Shown here: in pieces, positions 1-7,198 of the stretch
How the letters are laid out: every line of letters begins with the position of its first letter
Numbering within the stretch: the stretch's first letter is position 1
Assembly (NCBI GenBank): GCA_036567205.1
Contig: DATCVA010000229.1
Coordinates: 1 to 28,154 of the forward strand
Source: DATCVA01 sp036567205
Lineage (GTDB): Bacteria; Pseudomonadota; Gammaproteobacteria; Burkholderiales; Burkholderiaceae_B
DNA length: 28,154 nt
Direction: 5' to 3'
Notes under the pieces: model-generated
What the model was told of the DNA's origin: nothing
Databases searched by the model: none
The model's input: the letters and a program-made list of their open reading frames with translations, nothing else
Position numbers and translations under genes: made by a program

Positions 1-293
1 AGGCCGATCGAAAATAAAACCTGATCCAGGCCGCTGGCGTTATACAGTCGCCGATACAAAGTACGCTCGAGCACCGCCCCCACCAGCGCCGACAAAAGCG
101 CAGCAATGGGCAAGGTCGCGAAAAAAGGTACGCCATAACGGCTTAGCAATACCACGGTTGCGTATCCGCCGAACATGGCAAAGGCGCCATGCGCCAGATT
201 GACAAAATTCATCAGTCCGAGAGTTACAGACAAACCGACGCTAATAAGAAAAAGCAGCACGCCAGAGGCAATGCCATCGAAGATGATCGTCAT
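1..293 (-). CDS. Branched-chain amino acid-type ABC transporter permease (LivH family), 3' end outside window
   Basis: Reading the minus strand from the ATG at 293-291 gives 97 codons with no stop before the window edge, so the C-terminal two thirds are missing. The protein begins MTIIFDGIASGVLLFL and continues with hydrophobic segments and the LivH-typical stretch GLMNFVNLAHGAFAMFGGY, then ERTLYRRLY. LivH proteins are inner-membrane permeases that pair with LivM and the LivG/LivF ATPases to import branched-chain amino acids, and in some paralogues aromatic acids or amides. The gene lies 66 bp downstream of a solute-binding protein on the same strand, so the two probably form one transporter operon. 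The Shine-Dalgarno sequence is weak. Beside pca/pob genes an aromatic substrate is plausible, but that is inference. Confidence 0.85.
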   Translation of the reverse strand, partial: MTIIFDGIASGVLLFLISVGLSVTLGLMNFVNLAHGAFAMFGGYATVVLLSRYGVPFFATLPIAALLSALVGAVLERTLYRRLYNASGLDQVLFSIG

Positions 294-359
294 GAGGGGG
301 TGTTCTCTATAAAACGAAAAGCCACGGACGCTGGCGGCGGCATCCGTAGCATCACAACA

Positions 360-1523
360 TTACTGCTTGCCAGGATCTTTGAAATCGGCAATATGGCTAA
401 ACTCAACGTTTTGCAACTTGCCGTCGACTTTTTCCACCTTGCGGATATAAATATTCTGGATAATGTCGCGCGTTTCCGGATCGATCGAAACCGGACCGCG
501 GGGGCTTTCCCATTTCAGGCCTTTAGCTGCCGCAATGAACTTGTCGCCGCTGGCATCGCCGCCGGTTTTCTGAAGCACGTTGTAAATCAGGCTCATACCG
601 TCGTAACCCGCCACCGACATAAAATTGGGCCGCTTGCCAGGATACGCCTTGTAATAGGCTTGCGTATAGGCCTTATTCAGTGCGGAATCATGCGCTTCAG
701 AGTAATGGAACGAGGTCATGACGCCCAAAGCCGGGTCGCCCATGGCATCGAGCACGTCTTCGTCGGTCAGGTCGCCGGTGGAAATCAGCTTGATCCCGGC
801 GGTATCCAGGCCGCGCTCTTTATAGCCTTTAAGAAAGGCCACTCCCTGCTCGCCAGCCGGCACGAAAAGGAACACGGCATCAGGCTTGGTATCTTTGACT
901 TTTTGCAGGAAAGGAGCAAAATCGGGGTTTTTCACCGGGGTACGAACTTCGCCGACAATCTCGCCGCCAGCGGCCGTAAATGTCTTGACGAACTGTTTTT
1001 CAGCATCGTGACCCGGACCGTAATCGGCCACTACGGTGTAAACCTTTTTAATGCCATTTTTGCTGGCCCACGTGGCAATCGGCGCGCTGATTTGCGGCAA
1101 TGCCATGGACGTGCGAACGATGTAAGGCGACTTGGTCGTAACCGATGAAGTAGCCGCGTTCATAACAACCATCGGCACTTTGGCTTCGGCGGACAACGGC
1201 CCAACCGCAAAGGCTGAAGGGGTCAGACCGAAGCCGGCCAGAATATCGACTTTGTCTTTCACCACGAACTCTTGCGCGGCGCGTTTGCTAATTTCCGGTG
1301 CAACGCCGGTGTCGTCTTTAACCAGCAACACCACTTTGCGATCACCCACTTTATCGCCGTGCTCGCTAATATACAGACGCGCGCCGTTTAAGATTTGTTG
1401 ACCGTAAGCGGCGAACGGCCCCGACATTGGCAAGACCATGCCGATTTTCAGATCGGCGGCATGGGCCGCCGAGGCGGCCCCAAAGGCCAGCGCAACAGCG
1501 ACGACAGTTTTATTGATACGCAT
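360..1523 (-). CDS. ABC transporter periplasmic substrate-binding protein (Leu/Ile/Val-binding family, type I fold)
   Basis: This 387-residue protein has a clear signal peptide (residues 1-22, basic MRINK, hydrophobic core, AHA cleavage site). The mature part begins ADLKIGMVLPMSGPFAAYGQ, the standard opening of Peripla_BP_6 / LivK-type binding proteins. An AAGGAG Shine-Dalgarno sequence sits 5 nt before the ATG. The protein would capture a ligand in the periplasm and deliver it to the LivH-type permease encoded just downstream. LivK-like proteins bind amino acids, but many Burkholderiales paralogues beside catabolic genes bind aromatic acids. With pcaHG, pcaIJ and pobA nearby, 4-hydroxybenzoate, protocatechuate or a related compound is a reasonable guess. 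The sequence does not reveal the ligand. Confidence 0.9.
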   Translation of the reverse strand: MRINKTVVAVALAFGAASAAHAADLKIGMVLPMSGPFAAYGQQILNGARLYISEHGDKVGDRKVVLLVKDDTGVAPEISKRAAQEFVVKDKVDILAGFGLTPSAFAVGPLSAEAKVPMVVMNAATSSVTTKSPYIVRTSMALPQISAPIATWASKNGIKKVYTVVADYGPGHDAEKQFVKTFTAAGGEIVGEVRTPVKNPDFAPFLQKVKDTKPDAVFLFVPAGEQGVAFLKGYKERGLDTAGIKLISTGDLTDEDVLDAMGDPALGVMTSFHYSEAHDSALNKAYTQAYYKAYPGKRPNFMSVAGYDGMSLIYNVLQKTGGDASGDKFIAAAKGLKWESPRGPVSIDPETRDIIQNIYIRKVEKVDGKLQNVEFSHIADFKDPGKQ

Positions 1524-1788
1524 ATTATCTCCTTACTACTTTCGGTTACGCCATTAAAGGACTATCTTGTTTTTCCAACAACTAACGTGCAATCTAGCTC
1601 GAAAGCCGTAAACACACTAGTGTTTGCGCCGACTCTCGAATGAATTTTTTAAAAAGTTCTTAGAGCAAACAATTATTCACCTACAGAACTTTAATTCGCA
1701 GGTTAGATAGCAATGTTACCGTTGTCAATGAATATCAGATCATCAGGCAAAGGGGTTTTCCCTTATGTACAGGCTACGCGTCAAGCGT

Positions 1789-2751
1789 TTATTGAAGCGA
1801 TGCGACCCACGATTTAGCGGATGAACGGCGCAATTGTGCAATGTCCCGTATTATTTTCATTAACTCGATCGATGCATGGCCTAAGCCAGAATCGCTTCGA
1901 TGCAATAAACCGACGGGTTCCTCTGTCCCTTCGCACGTTCCCGCTAATTGCTGCAAGGTCTGCCGCGTCAAGTCGTCGCGCACCGCCCCAATCGGGGCGA
2001 TCCAGACAGCATCCGACTGTATGGTAATAAGGCGTGCGACAGAAACAGACAAGGTTTCAATACAATTGGCAGGCAACCTAAGCCCGCGAGACTGCAAGTA
2101 GCTTTCGGTATTGTGCCGGGGAACCGTTCCTTTGGTCGATACGATTAACGGATAGGCAATTACTTGGTCCAGCGAAATCGTGCCCGCCATGCACAAGGGG
2201 TGCCCTTGCCTCGCCACCACAACCAGCGGTTCAACATAGAGCAATTCAAACGATACCCCCGCCATCATTTGCGGATCAGCCATTCGGCCCAAAACAAAAT
2301 CAATCTCGCCGGCCTGTAATTTGTCGAGCAGCGGTGCATTGGCCGCTATCTGAATATCAACCCCGACGTCGGGGCAAATGCCGCGAAACACAGCCAGCGC
2401 CCTGGGCAATATATCGGGAGCCACGGTTGGAAGCGCGCCAATATGCACCGCTTCGAGCGCGGCAACGGTGTCAGCCAGCGAAAAGCGCCGGGCCCCTTCA
2501 AACGCGTCCAGAATCGATACGGCGTGGGTTAGAAACGTCTGGCCTTCGCGAGTCAGACGCGCTCCGAACCGGCCACGCTCAACCAGGCGGCCGCCCACCA
2601 GGCCCTCCAGTTCCAATAGTGTTTTAGATATAGCGGGCTGGCTAAGGCGCAGCTTGTCGGCAGCCTTACCCAAATGCAGCTCTTGCGCGATGGCAACGAA
2701 GCACTGGATGTGGCGAAGTCGGATACGGCTGGCAAACAAGTCTTTTTCCAT
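1789..2751 (-). CDS. pcaQ: LysR-type transcriptional regulator PcaQ
   Basis: The 320-residue protein has an N-terminal winged helix-turn-helix (about residues 10-70; LRHIQCFVAIAQELHLGKAA, then LSQPAISKTLLELE) and a LysR substrate-binding domain (about 95-300). It lies divergent from pcaH with a 115-bp shared intergenic region, the arrangement expected of PcaQ. Known PcaQ proteins activate protocatechuate genes in response to beta-carboxy-cis,cis-muconate or related intermediates. The N-terminal extension MEKDLFASRIRLRHIQCF is also PcaQ-like. The ATG is preceded by a modest TAAGG. The effector here is inferred from the family and the neighbourhood. GbpR-like regulators of sugar or aromatic uptake are the nearest alternative. 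Confidence 0.85.
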   Translation of the reverse strand: MEKDLFASRIRLRHIQCFVAIAQELHLGKAADKLRLSQPAISKTLLELEGLVGGRLVERGRFGARLTREGQTFLTHAVSILDAFEGARRFSLADTVAALEAVHIGALPTVAPDILPRALAVFRGICPDVGVDIQIAANAPLLDKLQAGEIDFVLGRMADPQMMAGVSFELLYVEPLVVVARQGHPLCMAGTISLDQVIAYPLIVSTKGTVPRHNTESYLQSRGLRLPANCIETLSVSVARLITIQSDAVWIAPIGAVRDDLTRQTLQQLAGTCEGTEEPVGLLHRSDSGLGHASIELMKIIRDIAQLRRSSAKSWVASLQ

Positions 2752-2866
2752 AACCTTACATTATCAAATAACGCCCTCTAATTCAATTTACATGAAAATT
2801 TTGGCGCATTACTATCGTGTAACGGCGTCGCCACGCGAGCCGAAGAGAATACACAGGAGAGTCCCA
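2752..2866. promoter_or_regulatory. pcaQ-pcaH divergent promoter/operator region
   Basis: These 115 bp separate the pcaQ and pcaH start codons and must hold both promoters and the PcaQ site. The stretch at 2750-2796 is AT-rich. ATAACC at 2750-2755 resembles one half of the ATAACC-N4-GGTTAA box known for rhizobial PcaQ, but the second half does not match, so no exact operator is claimed. An AGGAGA Shine-Dalgarno sequence for pcaH is at 2855-2860. Confidence 0.5.
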
Positions 2867-3607
2867 ATGAAAACACCAACCGAACAATTCGGTGAGTTCT
2901 ACCAGCGCGACCATAGCGTGCACCCGCCCGCTTACACGCCCGGCTATAAAACCAGCGTCTTGCGCTCACCCCAAAAAGCGTTGATTTCATTGCAACAATC
3001 ATTGTCCGAAGTAACGGCGCCAATCTGGACACCCGACGAACTGGGCCCGCTGGATAACGATTTAATCCTGAACTACGCCCAAGACGGCAACCCTATCGGC
3101 GAGCGCATTCTGGTACACGGATATGTGCTTGATGAAAATGGCAAGCCCGTACCCAATGCACTGGTCGAAGTCTGGCAGGCCAATGCCGCTGGCCGCTATC
3201 GTCACAAAAACGATCGCTATCTTGGGCCTATAGACCCGAACTTCGGCGGCTGTGGACGCACACTCACCGACGAAAACGGCTACTACTTTTATCGTACGGT
3301 CAAACCGGGCGCTTACCCTTGGCGCAACAACATCAACGATTGGCGCCCTGCGCATATTCACTACTCAATCTCGGGATCGGGCTGGTCGCAACGCCTGATC
3401 ACCCAAATGTATTTCGAAGGCGATCCAATGATCGCGACCTGTCCGATTGTGCGGTCCATCAACAACGAAGAGGCCGTTCGCGGACTGATCGCGGTACTCG
3501 ACCGCAAAGCATTTGTTGCACTGGACAGCATGGCCTACCGTTTTGACATTGTCTTGCGGGGCTCCCGGGCAACCTTGTTTGAAAACCATCTTCAAGGAGG
3601 CAAATAA
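2867..3607 (+). CDS. pcaH: Protocatechuate 3,4-dioxygenase, beta subunit
   Basis: PcaH carries the non-haem Fe(III) of protocatechuate 3,4-dioxygenase, which cleaves protocatechuate with O2 to beta-carboxy-cis,cis-muconate in the cytoplasm. The start is the ATG at 2867, 6 nt after AGGAGA; the open frame continues upstream into pcaQ but that extension has no homology and no ribosome-binding site. The 246 residues match the usual length. All four iron ligands of the family can be placed: Tyr111 (AGRYRHKN), Tyr150 (PGAYPWRN), His163 and His165 (RPAHIHYS). Their spacing of 39, 13 and 2 residues equals that of the Pseudomonas enzyme. The stop codon overlaps the pcaG start (TAATG), and the pcaG Shine-Dalgarno sequence AAGGAGG lies within the pcaH 3' end, indicating translational coupling of the two subunits. 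Confidence 0.97.
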   Translation: MKTPTEQFGEFYQRDHSVHPPAYTPGYKTSVLRSPQKALISLQQSLSEVTAPIWTPDELGPLDNDLILNYAQDGNPIGERILVHGYVLDENGKPVPNALVEVWQANAAGRYRHKNDRYLGPIDPNFGGCGRTLTDENGYYFYRTVKPGAYPWRNNINDWRPAHIHYSISGSGWSQRLITQMYFEGDPMIATCPIVRSINNEEAVRGLIAVLDRKAFVALDSMAYRFDIVLRGSRATLFENHLQGGK

Positions 3608-4245
3608 TGTCAGTGCAACCTAACCAGCTTAACTACCTTAAGGAAACTGCATCGCAAACCGCCGGTCCTTACGTGCACATTGGCCTGGCTCCTAAACAAG
3701 CGGGCTTCGATATTTTCGACAATAACTTTGGCAACGTGCTGGCCGGCCCCGACACTCAGGGTGAACGCATCCGCATTGAAGGGCGCGTTTTTGACGGCAG
3801 CGGCGCCATCATTAAAGACGTATTGCTCGAGATCTGGCAAGCCAATGCCGCGGGCCGATACAACCATCCCGCCGACCAGCAAAGCGACAAACCGCTGGAC
3901 AAGGATTTCCGGGGCTGGGGCCGCACCTGTTCCGACTTCGACACGGGGACCTATGTTTTTGAAACGATCAAGCCCGGCGCCGTCGTCGGCCGGCATGGTC
4001 ACGTAATGGCCCCTCACGTTAATTTGTGGATTGTTGCCCGCGGCATCAATATCGGCCTTAACACCCGCATGTACTTTTCTGACGAAAAAGAGGCCAACGC
4101 GCAAGACGCCGTCATCAATGGCATCGAGTGGGTAGAACGCCGCAAAACCCTTATTGGACAGCGCGCTGAAAAAGACGGCCAGGCCGTCTATCAATTCGAC
4201 ATTCACATCCAGGGCCCTGACGAAACCGTCTTCTTTGATATTTAA
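3607..4245 (+). CDS. pcaG: Protocatechuate 3,4-dioxygenase, alpha subunit
   Basis: PcaG is the non-iron-binding partner of PcaH and contributes to the substrate pocket of the (alpha-beta)n dioxygenase. It is 212 residues long, typical for the family. Recognisable elements are TASQTAGPYVHIGL at residues 10-23, the intradiol core LLEIWQANAAGRYNHPAD, and the segment GHVMAPHVNLWIVARGI, where PcaH has its ligand-bearing RPAHIHYS. The start ATG overlaps the pcaH stop by one base and is preceded by AAGGAGG at 3595-3601. The gene is the last of its transcript: an intrinsic terminator follows at 4472-4505. Confidence 0.96.
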   Translation: MSVQPNQLNYLKETASQTAGPYVHIGLAPKQAGFDIFDNNFGNVLAGPDTQGERIRIEGRVFDGSGAIIKDVLLEIWQANAAGRYNHPADQQSDKPLDKDFRGWGRTCSDFDTGTYVFETIKPGAVVGRHGHVMAPHVNLWIVARGINIGLNTRMYFSDEKEANAQDAVINGIEWVERRKTLIGQRAEKDGQAVYQFDIHIQGPDETVFFDI

Positions 4246-4327
4246 GGAAGCTCTGAATAGTCCCCGGGCCGCATGCATCTGCGGTTCGGGCGGTCGGCTG
4301 CGTGGCAAATCCTTGCGATAGCTATCG

Positions 4328-4375
4328 CTACGACTACGACTACGACTACGACTACGGCTACGGCTATTACTGCGG
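4328..4375. repeat. Hexanucleotide tandem repeat (CTACGA)4(CTACGG)2 with degenerate tail
   Basis: Four perfect CTACGA units (4328-4351) are followed by two CTACGG units (4352-4363) and two decayed units, CTATTA and CTGCGG. The unit is six bases, so copy number changes would not shift a reading frame, but no gene reads through here. It lies 82 bp downstream of pcaG and ahead of that operon's terminator. Confidence 0.85.
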
Positions 4376-4471
4376 TTTGCGCCTGGCATCCCATTCTGAA
4401 CCGCAGCGCCTGCTTAGCGCTCGACTGGCTCAGAACATTCCCAAGAAGCAAACGTCAAAAAACGGGACCAG

Positions 4472-4505
4472 AATTGAGGGGCAGAAAACTGCCCCCCAAT
4501 TTTTT
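4472..4505 (+). terminator. Rho-independent terminator of pcaHG
   Basis: The stem GGGGCAG (4478-4484) / CTGCCCC (4489-4495) closes an AAAA loop. After one A-C mismatch it extends through TTG/CAA and flanking AA/TT pairs, and a T run follows at 4500-4505. Orientation and position fit the end of the pcaHG transcript. The opposite strand has an A-rich flank and could also slow transcription from pcaR. Confidence 0.85.
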
Positions 4506-4603
4506 ATGTACGGGCTCTATATACAGTTATGTACAAACTATATACGGATTATGGACGCGCCCTGCTAAGCACCTTATTAACATCATTCTTGCCCAAAGCG
4601 TCG

Positions 4604-5443
4604 CTATGTGCGGGCCCTGACAAGCATATTGATCTTGGCGGCGGCCGCCAAAAGTTTTGGCAGGCACACCTGCAACAGATGCGCAGCGTTATTAGTGGCT
4701 GACTGGCCGCTAATATTAATGGCAGCAACGACACGACCGTTATGATCGATAATAGGCGCAGCCATCGACACCAGCCCGGAATCCAGCTCGCTATCGACCA
4801 GGCTCCAGCCTTGTATCCTGACTTGCTCGATGGCTGCCAGCAACTGATCTTTATCGACAATGGTTTGCGGTGTATGGGCAACCAGCGTCATGCCATCGAC
4901 GCGCTGCTTTAATTGTGCGAAAGGCAAACCGGCCAGCAGCACGCGGCCCATTGACGAGCAATCGGCCGGCAGGCGGCTGCCTACCCCCAAATTGACCGAC
5001 ATAATGCGGTGCGCGGGTACCCGTAGAACATAAACGATTTCATCACCGTCCAGCACCGCCGCCGAGCAAGACTGACGCAACTCTTCGACCAGGGTTTCCA
5101 TTACAGGCTGAGCCTGCGTCCATACCGGCAATGAAGAAAGATACGCAAAACCCAGCTCAAGCACTTTGGGCGTCAGGCGAAACAACCGCCCTTCAGTCTC
5201 GACGTAGCCCAGTTGCAGCAGGGTCAGCAGAATGCGGCGTGCGCCGGCGCGGGTCAGCCCCGTGCGCTCGGCCACTTCAGTTAGTGTCTGGGCCGCGGCA
5301 TCGGCGCCAAAACTGCGCAAAACCGCCAGCCCTCGAGCGAACGAACGCACATAACTATCGCCGGGTTTCGGGTCGGACGAAGTTTCGATCAGAGCATCGG
5401 CGCCATGGCCGAAGCCCTGCGATAATTTAATTGTGTTTGTCAT
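4604..5443 (-). CDS. pcaR: IclR-family regulator of the pca regulon (PcaR-type)
   Basis: The protein has an N-terminal winged HTH (about residues 30-90; SYVRSFARGLAVLRSFG, LTEVAERTGLTRAGARRIL) and a C-terminal IclR effector domain (about 105-275). SYVRSFARGLAVLRSF is characteristic of the PcaR/PcaU/PobR branch. Known PcaR responds to 3-oxoadipate and controls beta-ketoadipate genes. It lies divergent from pcaIJ, which makes those genes the likely direct target. I chose the ATG at 5443 (279 residues, normal length); a TTG at 5512 in the same frame would add 23 residues but has no Shine-Dalgarno sequence. The ATG itself is also poorly served, with AGG directly adjacent, so the start is uncertain. 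Confidence 0.87.
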   Translation of the reverse strand: MTNTIKLSQGFGHGADALIETSSDPKPGDSYVRSFARGLAVLRSFGADAAAQTLTEVAERTGLTRAGARRILLTLLQLGYVETEGRLFRLTPKVLELGFAYLSSLPVWTQAQPVMETLVEELRQSCSAAVLDGDEIVYVLRVPAHRIMSVNLGVGSRLPADCSSMGRVLLAGLPFAQLKQRVDGMTLVAHTPQTIVDKDQLLAAIEQVRIQGWSLVDSELDSGLVSMAAPIIDHNGRVVAAINISGQSATNNAAHLLQVCLPKLLAAAAKINMLVRART

Positions 5444-5617
5444 CCTGATTTTTTTATCTATTATTGGAACCACCGTTTCATAACGGCGCAACAATGCCCT
5501 GGCGATTGACAAGCCAGGGAATGCTTATTATCCTTTATAGAAGAGTTCTATATACGAATAAAAATTCATTATAAGAACTAAGTATCGAATTTTCAATCTA
5601 ATGTTCGTACGGAAAAC
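5444..5617. promoter_or_regulatory. pcaR-pcaI divergent control region
   Basis: This 174-bp spacer between divergent starts contains an exact inverted repeat CCCTGGC (5497-5503) / GCCAGGG (5513-5519) with a 9-bp spacer, an AT-rich stretch at 5524-5600, CTATATAC at 5548-5555 and a partly symmetrical GTTCGTACGG at 5603-5612 just before pcaI. Any of these could be part of an IclR-type operator. None is an exact match to a PcaR site I know. Confidence 0.45.
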
Positions 5618-6316
5618 ATGATCAACAAAATAACCCCCACAATAGAGCAGGCTCTGGCCGGCATCTACGACGGCGCAACCGTCATGATTGGTGGCTTCGG
5701 CGGCGCCGGACAACCAGCGGAACTCATCGACGGTTTAATTGCGCAAGGCGCCAAAGACCTGGTTATTGTGAACAACAATGCCGGTAACGCCGAGGTTGGT
5801 TTGGCCGCGCTATTAAAAACAGGGCGTGTGCGTAAAATCATTTGTTCGTTCCCGCGTCAAGCCGACTCATGGGTGTTTGACGAGCTGTACCGTACGGGCA
5901 AGATCGAGCTGGAACTGGTGCCCCAAGGCAACCTGGCCGAGCGTATTCGCGCCGCCGGTGCCGGCATTGGCGCTTTTTTTACGCCCACCGGCTTTGGAAC
6001 TGAATTAGCCCAAAACAAGGAAACGCGCGAAATCAATGGCCGCATGTATGTACTTGAACACCCCATCACCGCCGACTTTGCCCTGATCAAAGCCGAATCG
6101 GGCGACCGCTGGGGCAACCTGACCTACCGTAAAACCGCGCGCAACTTCGGCCCCATTATGGCCACCGCCGCCAAGGTCACGGTTGCATCCGTGCACGACA
6201 TTGTCGAGCTGGGCACACTGGATCCGGAAGCGGTTGTCACGCCCGGAATATTCGTCAAGCACGTCGTGAAAGTACCACGCACCGCCACCGGCCCCGCCGG
6301 CTTCAAAACGGCCTAA
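5618..6316 (+). CDS. pcaI: 3-oxoadipate CoA-transferase, subunit A
   Basis: PcaI is the alpha subunit of the enzyme that moves CoA from succinyl-CoA to 3-oxoadipate, giving 3-oxoadipyl-CoA, the second-last step of the beta-ketoadipate pathway. The 232 residues show the family I CoA-transferase N-terminus with the glycine-rich loop MIGGFGGAGQPAELIDGL (residues 22-39), the CoA-transferase segment GNLAERIRAAGAGIGAFFTP, and GDRWGNLTYRKTARNF. Length is standard. The start has only a weak GGA 5 nt upstream. pcaJ follows after 9 bp and completes the heterodimer. Confidence 0.95.
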   Translation: MINKITPTIEQALAGIYDGATVMIGGFGGAGQPAELIDGLIAQGAKDLVIVNNNAGNAEVGLAALLKTGRVRKIICSFPRQADSWVFDELYRTGKIELELVPQGNLAERIRAAGAGIGAFFTPTGFGTELAQNKETREINGRMYVLEHPITADFALIKAESGDRWGNLTYRKTARNFGPIMATAAKVTVASVHDIVELGTLDPEAVVTPGIFVKHVVKVPRTATGPAGFKTA

Positions 6317-6325
6317 GGAATCCAC

Positions 6326-6982
6326 ATGAGCGAAAACAAAACACCAGCCTGGACGCGAGACCAAATTGCCGCGCGCGTCGCCGTCGACATCCCCGATGGG
6401 GCTGTCGTTAACCTGGGTATCGGCTTGCCCACCAAAGTCGCGAACCATTTACCCAGCGATCGCGAAGTCATTTTGCACAGCGAAAACGGCGTAATAGGCA
6501 TGGGCCCCGCCCCGGCCGAAGGCGAAGAGGACTACGACCTGATCAATGCCGGCAAGCAACCCGTAACCTTGCTGGACGGCGGATGTTTTTTCCATCATGC
6601 CGACAGCTTTGGCATGATGCGCGGCGGCCACCTGGATGTATGCGTCCTGGGTGCATTCCAAGTATCAGTCACGGGCGACCTGGCCAACTGGAGCACGGGC
6701 GCACCGGATGCAATTCCAGCCGTGGGCGGCGCCATGGATCTGGCGATTGGCGCCAAGAAAACCTATGTAATGATGGATTTGCTGACCAAAACGGGCGAAT
6801 GCAAGCTGGTAAACGAATGCACATATCCATTGACGGGTATTGGCTGCGTAAGCCGGCTGTATACCGATCTGGCGGTTATCGACTTAAGCGCTGAAGGCGC
6901 AAAGGTTATTGACCTGGTCGACGGCTTAAGTTTTGAAGAGCTGCAAAAGCTGACAGCGGTTACTTTGACGGATGCCCGATAA
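6326..6982 (+). CDS. pcaJ: 3-oxoadipate CoA-transferase, subunit B
   Basis: PcaJ is the beta subunit and carries the catalytic glutamate that forms the CoA thioester intermediate: Glu53 in SENGVIGMGP (residues 52-61), the family I SENG signature. Other conserved parts are VNLGIGLPTKVANHLP (28-43) and GGHLDVCVLGAFQV. The 218 residues match the usual size. AAGGAA at 6315-6320 precedes the ATG, and the gap to pcaI is 9 bp, so the two are cotranscribed. pcaF, the thiolase for the last step, does not follow; the convergent pobR gene does. Confidence 0.96.
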   Translation: MSENKTPAWTRDQIAARVAVDIPDGAVVNLGIGLPTKVANHLPSDREVILHSENGVIGMGPAPAEGEEDYDLINAGKQPVTLLDGGCFFHHADSFGMMRGGHLDVCVLGAFQVSVTGDLANWSTGAPDAIPAVGGAMDLAIGAKKTYVMMDLLTKTGECKLVNECTYPLTGIGCVSRLYTDLAVIDLSAEGAKVIDLVDGLSFEELQKLTAVTLTDAR

Positions 6983-7022
6983 AGCAATTGGCAGATAACG
7001 TAATCGGCAGTTAGTTATTCCG

Positions 7023-7114
7023 TTTCCGGATCAAACGTGAAAGCGAAGTGCTGGTCTTGCATTGGTAGGGATTTGTAGGGCCGAAGCCAACCAAGCGCAC
7101 GTTTGATCCAGAAA
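7023..7114. repeat. Long imperfect inverted repeat between pcaJ and pobR
   Basis: A 17-base arm at 7023-7039 pairs with 7098-7114 at 16 of 17 positions; the core GGATCAAACGTG / CACGTTTGATCC is perfect. The loop of 58 nt contains further short complementary stretches (TTGGT / ACCAA). The element lies between convergent genes, so it would be transcribed as a 3' UTR structure. It could be a dispersed palindromic repeat or a small structured RNA. It has no T run and is not itself a classical terminator. Confidence 0.6.
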
Positions 7115-7121
7115 TGAAATT

Positions 7122-7166
7122 AGGCGCTTGCTCCCGTTCAGCCCGAACGTTCACAAGCGCCTTTTG
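7122..7166. terminator. Terminator between pcaJ and pobR
   Basis: A perfect 9-bp stem AGGCGCTTG (7122-7130) / CAAGCGCCT (7154-7162) encloses a small inner hairpin GTTC/GAAC and is followed by TTT. On the other strand the same stem is followed by the T-rich AATTTCATTTC. It can therefore serve both the plus-strand pcaIJ and minus-strand pobR transcripts. Confidence 0.75.
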
Positions 7167-7198
7167 CCGGCTTCGTTTGCATTTGCGGGCGTGCGCCG

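Larger units (their letters stand above)
4246..4603. other. pcaG-pcaR convergent intergenic region (358 bp)
   Basis: No convincing gene is present. The open frames crossing it on both strands consist of the low-complexity hexamer repeat at 4328-4375, translated as DYDYDY, TTTTTT or SRSRSR, and show no protein-like composition. The region also holds a perfect 14-bp palindrome GCGATAGCTATCGC at 4314-4327 directly before the repeat, the pcaHG terminator, and two direct copies of CTATATAC 21 bp apart (4517-4524 and 4538-4545). Confidence 0.7.

Noticed and set aside
2378..2866. N-terminal extension of the pcaH reading frame by 163 codons
   Set aside because: It runs antisense through pcaQ, has no protein resemblance, and the AGGAGA-preceded ATG at 2867 gives the standard PcaH length.
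3610..4389. 259-codon minus-strand frame opposite pcaG with an SRSRSRSR start
   Set aside because: It is the shadow of pcaG; the repetitive N-terminus is only the translated hexamer repeat.
4302..4568. Plus-strand frame encoding a DYDYDYDYGYGY repeat peptide
   Set aside because: Product of the simple hexamer repeat; no ribosome-binding site, and the frame runs through the pcaHG terminator.
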